A stretch of 5,026 bases of DNA from Erysipelothrix sp. (lineage in GTDB: Bacteria; Bacillota_I; Bacilli_A; Erysipelotrichales; Erysipelotrichaceae), in NCBI GenBank assembly GCA_030152625.1, contig JASLJD010000011.1, positions 1-5,026 on the forward strand. Direction: 5' to 3'. A program made the position numbers and the translations under genes. The notes beneath the pieces were generated by a model, which made no database searches, had not been told where the DNA came from, and saw only the letters and a list, made by a program, of their open reading frames with translations. Within the stretch, counting starts at the first letter, position 1; each line of letters starts with the position of its first letter. Below, one piece after another: positions 1-4,961 of the stretch.

Positions 1-102
1 CTTCACGCCCGAGAATATATTTTTATGTTCAGTGGCCCCGATACAATACCCGATCACCAATAAACATAGCGCTGCAAACAACCCAATTCCATATTTCATC
101 AT
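1..102 (-). CDS. Cassette 3 small secreted or membrane protein, N-terminus only (C-terminus beyond the window)
   Basis: Reading leftwards from tandem ATG codons at 102-100 and 99-97, an open frame of 34 codons runs off the left edge. It begins MMKYGIGLFAALCLLVIGYC and continues with a polar stretch (IGATEHKN...). One early Lys followed by about 18 hydrophobic residues is what a signal peptide or an N-terminal membrane anchor looks like; Cys13 and Cys20 are present, but neither sits in a clear lipobox. The start lies 38 bases inside the cassette 3 boundary, a normal distance for the single ORF of an integron cassette, and it follows the array direction. The ribosome binding site is weak (AAGAA directly upstream). 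I do not recognise the family, and the function is unknown. The start choice between the two ATGs is open. Confidence 0.55.
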   Translation of the reverse strand, partial: MMKYGIGLFAALCLLVIGYCIGATEHKNIFSGVK

Positions 103-140
103 TTCTTAAGCTCGAAGTGTTGCCGCTTAGTTCAAACTAA
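1..140 (-). mobile_element. Integron gene cassette 3 (partial, 5' end only)
   Basis: The cassette starts at the recombination point in the R' box of the preceding attC (minus strand G^TTAGTT, cut between 141 and 140) and continues past the left edge. Its first bases TTAGTT predict that its own attC, outside the window, carries an R'' box AACTAAC. The leader contains a near-palindrome, TTAGTT-TG-AACTAA (140-127), directly at the cassette end. Confidence 0.7.
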
Positions 141-206
141 CGCCCGCATTTGCGGCTGGTTTGGAGCTCAGCGGAAAATCAGTCCGACAACATGTGCTTG
201 TTAGGC
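135..206 (-). other. attC: attC recombination site of cassette 2 (72 bp)
   Basis: On the minus strand the site reads R'' GCCTAAC (206-200), spacer AAG, L'' CACATGTTG (196-188), a central segment (187-153), L' CAAATGCG (152-145), spacer GGC, and R' GTTAGTT (141-135). L'' and L' pair except for one extra G in L'' (the extrahelical base typical of attC) and one A-C mismatch. The central segment can pair CGG-A-CTG with CAG-CCG. R'' GCCTAAC matches the RYYYAAC consensus exactly. It is fully complementary to the TTAGGC that opens cassette 2, which is the expected hallmark of a cassette's own attC. R' is followed by cassette 3. The site begins 3 bp after the stop codon of the cassette 2 gene. Confidence 0.88.
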
Positions 207-1601
207 TTATCACGGCACGATCTTCATGTTTATTGTCATCGACGAATACGGGTGAAATTCCGGTAGATGACTGATTATTTGGCCGTTATCAAAATAGTGG
301 TGTCCAATTGATGGAAACAACTCTTCTGGCACTGGATACTTAGCATTTGGATTATGGAACATGGATAAACCTTCGCCCCAAGTTTCATTTGATTCTGTAG
401 TTACTTGATATACAAATTGCTTAGGCAAAGATGCATTCGGATCATGATCATGATGGGTACCAAATCGATGCATTATGATGTTATCAGGCCCGAAGCCTGC
501 CTGACGGCCTATACGATTAAATTTAGATATAGTCCCACTTGCGGAGAACAACACAGCACTAATATTCTCGGCATCAGGCTGAAAGAAGTAGCCTGATGGA
601 ATCACCTTATCACCCACTTGATGTTTTTCGATTTTTAGGGCGGAAATGATAAGTTTTCCATCTTTGTCTCTAGTAAATTCGTGCTTTACTCCATAGAGGT
701 AGTTTATTAGCGCATTGGAACTCCATTGCATAGACTGATCATCATGGAAATCCGCTATTGCGAAGACGAGTGGATTGTCTCTCACATGATCAAGCTTCCA
801 ATATTCTTTTTTTAACTTGCTATAAAGGGGGCTTCCAAATTTTATTGGCATTTCATTTTTGTGTTTTTCTGCTATCTCAGACGGGTGTAAAAATTTTGGC
901 TCTTTCTGGAGAAGTGAGGCCGGATTGTCATTTTTTCTGCCCACTATCACTGCTTCAATTGCAACCTTATGCCCATATTTTTGAACCAAAAAGTCTGGGG
1001 CATGATGTTCCCGCTCAAAAAACAGCTGCTCTTCATTGAGATACGTATTCAAATAGAGCTCCCATAGTCTGGCGTCAAACCCAGAACTTTGAAACTGCTC
1101 AATAAAATTCCCGTCAATATCAACAAAATGAGGCATAAGCTCATTGATAATTGTTTTGGCAGGAATAAATGAATCTTCTTGAGATAACTTTGTAAAGAAT
1201 GGGTGTTGCTTTGCAATTGGTACTACTGGTGTAAATAAGTCCAATCCCTTCGTTTCATCACCTTGAGGAAATACAGTATTGCCTGTGCCAGCGTGCCACT
1301 TGATACCGCCTTGCACCCACGCCCTGGCTTCCTCAAGCGTTTCAATTGAGGCTTGTACATCAAATGCTCTGAATCGGTCGCCTTCATCTCTACCCAAGAT
1401 AATTCCAACAAAGTCATCATCAATTGTATCGCGAAGAACAATCCCCAAGACAACTTCGGAATCATCAGCATACCATTCGAGCTCTTCACTCATATATGCT
1501 GCTGCAGGGCTTCTAGACTGAGCGGCCAAGGCATTGAATCTTTTTAGATCTAAACTTTTTACGATTATCTCGTCCATGACGATTCCTGATTGATAGCCTA
1601 A
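141..1601 (-). mobile_element. Integron gene cassette 2 (complete, about 1.46 kb, one gene)
   Basis: The cassette is bounded by recombination points G^TTAGGC (between 1602 and 1601) on the upstream side and G^TTAGTT (between 141 and 140) on the downstream side. It has a compact classic layout: 24 bases of leader, one ORF filling almost everything, and an attC 3 bp after the stop. No convincing promoter is visible in its short leader, so it presumably depends on upstream transcription or a promoter in the preceding cassette. The hairpin at 3575-3591 and the antisense methyltransferase gene in cassette 1 would hinder read-through from the integron promoter. Confidence 0.88.
210..1577 (-). CDS. 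Cassette 2 hypothetical protein, 455 aa, possible PD-(D/E)xK-like fold
   Basis: This is a protein of unknown function, alone in its cassette and in array direction. I chose the ATG at 1577-1575 (MDEIIVKSLDLKRF...), preceded by AGGA six bases upstream (1587-1584). The frame stays open to 1667, but those 30 codons translate the attC site and are not credible coding sequence. The protein is soluble, with no signal peptide or membrane segment. Residues about 165-210 look like the core of a PD-(D/E)xK-type fold: a helix with RLWELYL (170-176), then APDFLV (193-198) and VAIEAV (205-210), so Asp195 and Glu208 could be metal ligands. The usual Lys two residues after the Glu is a Val, so catalysis is doubtful. 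Later segments include FHDDQ and a His-rich GTHHDHDP stretch near residue 375. The N-terminal 150 residues match nothing I recognise. A DNA-acting or defence role is only a guess. The gene is surely real: it is long and intact and fits the cassette exactly. Confidence 0.88.
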   Translation of the reverse strand: MDEIIVKSLDLKRFNALAAQSRSPAAAYMSEELEWYADDSEVVLGIVLRDTIDDDFVGIILGRDEGDRFRAFDVQASIETLEEARAWVQGGIKWHAGTGNTVFPQGDETKGLDLFTPVVPIAKQHPFFTKLSQEDSFIPAKTIINELMPHFVDIDGNFIEQFQSSGFDARLWELYLNTYLNEEQLFFEREHHAPDFLVQKYGHKVAIEAVIVGRKNDNPASLLQKEPKFLHPSEIAEKHKNEMPIKFGSPLYSKLKKEYWKLDHVRDNPLVFAIADFHDDQSMQWSSNALINYLYGVKHEFTRDKDGKLIISALKIEKHQVGDKVIPSGYFFQPDAENISAVLFSASGTISKFNRIGRQAGFGPDNIIMHRFGTHHDHDPNASLPKQFVYQVTTESNETWGEGLSMFHNPNAKYPVPEELFPSIGHHYFDNGQIISHLPEFHPYSSMTINMKIVP

Positions 1602-1665
1602 CGCTGCGCTCACCGGAAAATTGAAGCGCAGCTTAAATTTGTCCGAGTGCAGCGCCTTGTTAGCC
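1596..1665 (-). other. attC: attC recombination site of cassette 1 (70 bp)
   Basis: On the minus strand the site reads R'' GGCTAAC (1665-1659), spacer AAG, L'' GCGCTGCAC (1655-1647), a central segment (1646-1614), L' GTGAGCGC (1613-1606), spacer AGC, and R' GTTAGGC (1602-1596). L'' and L' pair perfectly apart from one extrahelical G. The central segment continues the hairpin with CGGA/TCCG, AAATT/AATTT and AAGC/GCTT stems and a TGC loop, so nearly the whole site folds into one rod. R'' GGCTAAC complements the TTAGCC that opens cassette 1 at 4650, identifying this as that cassette's own attC. The extra base in L'' and the GTTRRRY match of R' fix the orientation as minus. The site lies upstream of the cassette 2 gene and only 17 bases from the methyltransferase promoter. 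Confidence 0.92.
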
Positions 1666-1682
1666 AAATACGAAATATTTCC

Positions 1683-1710
1683 TTGACTCCTTGTGGAAAT
1701 AGTTCATAAT
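1683..1710 (+). promoter_or_regulatory. Sigma70-like promoter of the methyltransferase gene
   Basis: TTGACT (1683-1688) and CATAAT (1705-1710) are separated by 16 bp, each one base off the -35 and -10 consensus. Transcription would start near 1717, about 25 bases before the methyltransferase ATG. The box lies inside cassette 1 next to its attC, so the gene keeps its promoter wherever the cassette moves. An inverted repeat, GAAATA (1696-1701) and TATTTC (1717-1722), straddles the -10 box and could be an operator; that is a guess. Confidence 0.65.
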
Positions 1711-1741
1711 ATCGATTATTTCATAACTCAGGAGACTCATA

Positions 1742-3571
1742 ATGACTACCGCTAGACAACTGTCTACACTGTACAAAGAAGCTCATAACATAATGCGGAA
1801 TGTTGATGGCCTTCAGCCGCAGGAGGCATTCGATGAGCTACTAAAGTATTTATTTTTTAAGCAAAATTATGAATTTGAACGGTCTTCTGAAATATCTCTT
1901 TCTCCTGAAAAGGTGAGAAAAATGTTTTCCTCATATCTTGGCAAGGCAAATTCATGGTCTTCAGAGATATGGCGGGATAAAAAGTTTTACCTGAGCGCTG
2001 AATGCCTTTCCGATATTCATAACTTGTTATTTCCTGTTCAATTTTCGCAGATTGGATATGACGTGAGAAGCCATGCCCTAAAGCAATTCCTTACACCTGA
2101 GATTCGAAAGGGTCTTGGTATTTTTCTGACCCCAGATGAAGTTGTAACATCAATAATTAAGTTTGCTTCACCAAAATCAGGGGACAATGTTCTTGACCCA
2201 GCCTGCGGATCTGGAACATTCCTTATTGAATATCTTAAACAAGTTAATGCAAATAAAGATATAACGGTTTACGGCATTGATAAAAACCCAAGAATGCTTC
2301 TGCTAGCAGATCTTAATATTGGACATTACGCGAAAGTTGAATTTCAAAAAAAACTAGTCGACTCACTGAAAGAGAGTCCATTTAAAAAGGACTTTGACTT
2401 TATATTTACAAATCCACCTTTTGGAGTATCTATAGATGAGCGAGACTATGACTTTAGCCAATTTCTTACATGCAAAGATAAGAATGGGTATACCTTAAAA
2501 AAGCAAAGCAGCGAAATTGTATTCATTGAAAAGTGCTTTCAAAACCTGAAGCCTGGTGGGACGCTTGCAATTGTAATACCTAAAAGCATTGCAACCAATG
2601 GAAGCCTATCAAATGCTCGTAATCAGCTAGGTAGTTATGGTTATATATATGGCGTAATGAGCCTACCTCCGGAAACTTTTTCCAGCACAGGCACTCAGAC
2701 AACTACAATTGTATTGTTTGCAAAAAAATACAAAAACAAGAAAGAAATGTCCGAAAAAACAAGGATTGCGCTGGCAAACATTAAAAATGTAGGCTTCGAT
2801 TCAACCGGTAGATTCAAAGAAGGAAGTCAGCTAGGCAATTTTCCTGAGTTCATGAAAAAAGCTTTAGAAACAAACAATGATTGCGAATTTGTATCCATTA
2901 TAGATGTGCCTGAAAAAGCAGATAGCTTTTCATTGCTAGAAAATATTTTCATTGCAAAGAATATCAAAAAAGGAAAGCAGCTATCGGAATTTTGCGAGTT
3001 TATTGGCACAGGAAAAACCCCGGCTAGAAGAGACTATACCGAACAAGGAAACTTTTTAATTAAGGTTGGCAACCTTTCCGGAACAGGAATTAATTGGGAA
3101 GCCAGGGACAGAAACTATATTAATGACGAAGAAATTAATAAGCGATTGAAGTCTAGAAAACCTCTTGTTCTTCAGTATGGCGACATACTACTCACTTCAT
3201 CAGCACATAGCCCAGTTTATATTGCAAAAAAATCGGACATTTTCACAGGAGTTCCTGAGTTCGTCGAATCTAAAAATATATCTTTTGTGGGAGAAATAAT
3301 GCTCATAAGAGTAAAGCAAGAATTAATCTCTCCTTTTTTACTCCTTGCATTCCTCAGGTCAAATGAAGCAGTTTCTCAGATTCAAAACATGGTTCGAGGA
3401 CAGACCGCTCATTTGCATGCATCAGACTTAGGTCAATTAGTCGTTCCTGATGAAGTTTTTGACAGAAGCGGAAGGTTCAAGAAAGTCGAAAAAATCTTAA
3501 AAAAGCAGGCCGATCTTAGTAAAGAAATGAATTTTTTAGTATCTGAGCAATCCCGACTTCTAAACTATTGA
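1742..3571 (+). CDS. N6-adenine DNA methyltransferase fused to a half-specificity (HsdS-like) domain
   Basis: Probably the modification half of a restriction-modification system, transferring a methyl group from S-adenosylmethionine to adenine N6 in its target. Of 609 residues, 1-120 form a mostly helical HsdM-like N-terminus. GIFLTPDEVV (126-135) is motif X, DPACGSGTF (152-160) the SAM-binding motif I, GIDKNP (178-183) follows the next strand, and NPPF (224-227) is the catalytic motif IV of gamma-class N6 methylases. GGTLAIVIP (272-280) is a later core strand. From about 412 a type I S-like target recognition domain follows (FIGTGKTPARRDY, then FLIKVGNLSGTGINW). A helical tail (about 575-609) suits dimerisation. 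There is only one recognition domain and no nuclease domain, so a dimer reading a split palindrome is likely. The ATG has AGGAG seven bases upstream (1730-1734). The gene runs against the array and converges with the endonuclease gene, 25 bp apart. Confidence 0.93.
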   Translation: MTTARQLSTLYKEAHNIMRNVDGLQPQEAFDELLKYLFFKQNYEFERSSEISLSPEKVRKMFSSYLGKANSWSSEIWRDKKFYLSAECLSDIHNLLFPVQFSQIGYDVRSHALKQFLTPEIRKGLGIFLTPDEVVTSIIKFASPKSGDNVLDPACGSGTFLIEYLKQVNANKDITVYGIDKNPRMLLLADLNIGHYAKVEFQKKLVDSLKESPFKKDFDFIFTNPPFGVSIDERDYDFSQFLTCKDKNGYTLKKQSSEIVFIEKCFQNLKPGGTLAIVIPKSIATNGSLSNARNQLGSYGYIYGVMSLPPETFSSTGTQTTTIVLFAKKYKNKKEMSEKTRIALANIKNVGFDSTGRFKEGSQLGNFPEFMKKALETNNDCEFVSIIDVPEKADSFSLLENIFIAKNIKKGKQLSEFCEFIGTGKTPARRDYTEQGNFLIKVGNLSGTGINWEARDRNYINDEEINKRLKSRKPLVLQYGDILLTSSAHSPVYIAKKSDIFTGVPEFVESKNISFVGEIMLIRVKQELISPFLLLAFLRSNEAVSQIQNMVRGQTAHLHASDLGQLVVPDEVFDRSGRFKKVEKILKKQADLSKEMNFLVSEQSRLLNY

Positions 3572-3574
3572 TGC

Positions 3575-3591
3575 TGCGGGCTCTGCCCGCA
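3575..3591. terminator. GC-rich hairpin between the convergent genes, possible bidirectional terminator
   Basis: A perfect 7-bp stem, TGCGGGC (3575-3581) and GCCCGCA (3585-3591), with a TCT loop sits in the 25-bp gap between the two stop codons. On the + strand it is followed by a loosely T-rich stretch (ATCTTATCTTCTTTG). On the minus strand there is no T run, so a Rho-independent role is better supported for the methyltransferase transcript. It may also stop or slow antisense read-through, or protect the 3' ends of both mRNAs. Confidence 0.6.
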
Positions 3592-3596
3592 CCATC

Positions 3597-4607
3597 TTAT
3601 CTTCTTTGATATTTTGCTTTTGATACTGAAATTTTATCAGTATCTCTTAGTGGCAGGAGATCTCTTGCACGGCAATCCAAATATGGCAGCATTTCCGTAA
3701 TCAATCCCTTATTAAAGCTTTTTTTGATCACAGCCTCTTTAAAATCGTTAAAAGATTTTCCATTTTTAAGCAAACTCTCAACTATGTACCTATTTGCCTC
3801 ATCCGCAAGAAGATTGAACTCGTCCTTCCCCAGTAAGGAACTTGGCATTGGTTCTGGTGTTAATATTTCTCTGTCGGCTTCTGGTGAAATAAATAAATCG
3901 ATATTAATTGATGGATTTGTATTGGCGTTGGCAACAGTTGCTTGAAATACTTTTACAGGATTGCAAAGGTAGAATTGATAACTAAATGGCCAAAAGTTTT
4001 TAGGCGCAGGCGTTTTCCTTGGATTTATTTTTATATGCTCTAAGAATATTTTATAAAAATAATTTCTCATTATTATTTCAAAATTCTTATGCCGGTCGCA
4101 ATTATTCCATATTTCAAATGCCTGAAACCGTATTGTATCGAAGTTGTTTTCAGAAAAAAGTGGATAATCAGCAATAGTTAAAAACACTCTATCCAGTCTC
4201 TTTGTGAGAAGGTTTAGTTCTTCCTCTGATTTAACAGAAAACAACCATTTGCTGTCATCCATGCGTTTAACGTTTGCTGACCCGCAATGCGGACAAGCAG
4301 TTTCAATTCTTAGCACCTTGTTTCCACAGTCCTTGCAGCTATCAAGTTGATCTACACGGCTACATGACTTAACTTCTGAGCCATCTTCTAAATCATCCCC
4401 TCTTGCTCCTGTTCTTACCCCCTGGACACCTGTTATAAGTGAGGCCAAATGCTGTCCAGGATATCCAATTTTCATGTTTGGCGTTTGCTTGGTGATCTTC
4501 GACCAATCAAGAGCCTTAACCCTTGGAGCGAGCACAAGATCTTCCAGCAATAGCTTAATCAGTCTCTCATTATCTTTAATTTTTATAAATTCAGTCTTTG
4601 GCTTCAA
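3597..4607 (-). CDS. Probable type II restriction endonuclease with zinc ribbon (MamI-like?)
   Basis: The 336-residue partner of the convergent methyltransferase probably cuts unmethylated DNA. The key block is at residues 66-86, with RTGARGDDLEDG (65-76) and SEVKSCSRVDQ (77-87): Asp71, Asp72 or Asp75 with Glu78-x-Lys80 fits a PD-(D/E)xK site. A zinc ribbon follows, C91xxC94 and C105xxC108, as used for structure or DNA contact in several restriction enzymes. The C-terminal half is helical and unassigned. From memory the GARGDDLEDGSEVKS region recalls the MamI family (GATNNNNATC), which would suit a split-palindrome methylase, but I could not check this. The start is TTG at 4607-4605, with a GGGG-rich ribosome site about eight bases upstream; the first in-frame ATG is codon 45. 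The leader from the attI junction is only 43 bases, so expression probably depends on the integron promoter. A non-ATG start with an imperfect ribosome site may keep nuclease levels low. Confidence 0.82.
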   Translation of the reverse strand: MKPKTEFIKIKDNERLIKLLLEDLVLAPRVKALDWSKITKQTPNMKIGYPGQHLASLITGVQGVRTGARGDDLEDGSEVKSCSRVDQLDSCKDCGNKVLRIETACPHCGSANVKRMDDSKWLFSVKSEEELNLLTKRLDRVFLTIADYPLFSENNFDTIRFQAFEIWNNCDRHKNFEIIMRNYFYKIFLEHIKINPRKTPAPKNFWPFSYQFYLCNPVKVFQATVANANTNPSINIDLFISPEADREILTPEPMPSSLLGKDEFNLLADEANRYIVESLLKNGKSFNDFKEAVIKKSFNKGLITEMLPYLDCRARDLLPLRDTDKISVSKAKYQRR

Positions 4608-4644
4608 TTTTTAATCCCCAAATAAGCTTGGTTTAAGTTCTTCT

Positions 4645-4720
4645 GGCTAACAGCTTATTAGTATGCATGCTCGTTTCGTCACCCGCTGTTGCTTACCGTT
4701 AATTAATATAATTACTTGTA
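4645..4720 (-). other. attI: attI integration site (core at 4651-4645)
   Basis: On the minus strand the core GTTAGCC (4651-4645) marks the junction with cassette 1 and is preceded by ACTAATAAGCT, an L-box-like partner as in simple attI sites. The segment upstream does not fold into an attC-type R-L hairpin, and it lies between intI and the first cassette, so attI is the sensible reading. The GTTA half belongs to the site; the TTAGCC version comes from the inserted cassette. The outer limit of the site cannot be set from sequence and the right coordinate is approximate. Confidence 0.7.
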
Positions 4721-4747
4721 TTAAATAGACTTTCTTTAAAAATACAA
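4720..4747 (-). promoter_or_regulatory. Candidate cassette promoter Pc
   Basis: On the minus strand TTGTAT (4747-4742), a 16-bp spacer and TTTAAT (4725-4720) could serve as -35 and -10 boxes directed into the cassettes, with a start near 4713, about 60 bp before cassette 1. The -10 is good but the -35 is poor. Both boxes fall within the arms of an 8-bp inverted repeat, which could allow control. It is chosen mainly by position. Confidence 0.35.
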
Positions 4748-4836
4748 GACACTCTGTTATTACAAATCGTGCATACCGTCTATCCTGCTTGCACAATGCA
4801 CATTGTCTCACCCAAAGAACTCATAACACTTTGATT

Positions 4837-4845
4837 TATATAGCA
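4837..4845 (-). promoter_or_regulatory. Extended -10 element, alternative cassette promoter
   Basis: On the minus strand TGCTATATA (4845-4837) fits the extended -10 form TGnTATAAT with one or two mismatches. No good -35 lies upstream, which extended -10 promoters can tolerate. It would transcribe through attI into cassette 1 with a long leader of nearly 190 bases. Confidence 0.3.
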
Positions 4846-4915
4846 TTAAATTAAAAACCCACCGATAATCAAGCATCTCTAGGGGGTAAAAACAAGCACA
4901 TTTACAAATCCGAGC

Positions 4916-4921
4916 TAGAAT
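4916..4921 (+). promoter_or_regulatory. Probable -10 box of the intI promoter
   Basis: TAGAAT (4916-4921) is one base off TATAAT and would place the transcription start near 4928, inside the LexA box. No recognisable -35 is found at 16-18 bp upstream. A TTTACA at 4901-4906 is too close for this -10 and would need a poorer -10 at 4925-4930. Confidence 0.45.
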
Positions 4922-4924
4922 AGG

Positions 4925-4940
4925 CTGTATAGGCAGACAG
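4925..4940 (+). promoter_or_regulatory. LexA box (SOS operator) of intI
   Basis: CTGTATAGGCAGACAG matches the gammaproteobacterial LexA consensus core CTGT-N8-ACAG exactly. It lies 9 bp upstream of the intI ribosome binding site, overlapping the expected transcription start. LexA control of integron integrases through a box in this position is well established, so DNA damage is expected to induce intI here. Confidence 0.85.
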
Positions 4941-4961
4941 TTGCAAGACAAGGAGCGTTTT

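Larger units (their letters stand above)
1602..4650 (-). mobile_element. Integron gene cassette 1 (complete, about 3.05 kb) carrying a restriction-modification system
   Basis: This is the first cassette after attI. It runs from G^TTAGCC (cut between 4651 and 4650) to the G of GTTAGGC (1602) at its attC. Complementarity of its opening TTAGCC with R'' GGCTAAC at 1665-1659 supports a single unit with no internal attC; I found no RYYYAAC...GTTRRRY hairpin between them. At 3 kb with two long convergent genes it is far larger than the usual cassette of about 0.5-1 kb with one ORF. One gene (3597-4607) follows array polarity; the other (1742-3571) opposes it and has its own promoter. Confidence 0.85.
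4652..4961. other. intI-attI intergenic region
   Basis: This 310-bp AT-rich stretch holds no credible gene. It contains the outer part of attI, candidate cassette promoters on the minus strand, and the intI promoter with its LexA box on the + strand. It also has an 8-bp inverted repeat, CTTGTATT (4715-4722) with AATACAAG (4741-4748), a near-palindrome ACAATG-CA-CATTGT (4793-4806), a direct repeat TGCACA (4790-4795 and 4797-4802), and a 9-bp direct repeat TTACAAATC (4760-4768 and 4902-4910). A 62-codon minus-strand frame here overlaps the intI start and regulatory sites and is not taken as a gene. Confidence 0.7.

Noticed and set aside
405..596. Short + strand open frames inside the cassette 2 gene (also 758-1039, 1279-1521, 1353-1547, and 1223-1489 on minus)
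   Set aside because: All are shadows of the 455-codon gene, without ribosome sites or recognisable protein features.
1742..3571. A full type I restriction system (hsdMSR)
   Set aside because: There is no HsdR-like helicase gene, the specificity part is a fused half unit, and the partner is a short nuclease without ATPase motifs.
2827..3945. Short frames antisense to the methylase (2827-3009, -) and to the endonuclease (3724-3945, +)
   Set aside because: They lie inside long, convincing genes on the other strand and have no supporting signals.
4643..4720. An attC site (implying a tiny extra cassette) between intI and cassette 1
   Set aside because: A GTTAGCC core is present, but no complementary R'' and L''/L' pair occurs upstream at attC spacing; attI explains the core better.
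4760..4910. Direct repeat TTACAAATC (4760-4768 and 4902-4910) as duplicated IntI or att sites
   Set aside because: Only nine AT-rich bases, 142 bp apart, without flanking similarity; chance is likely.
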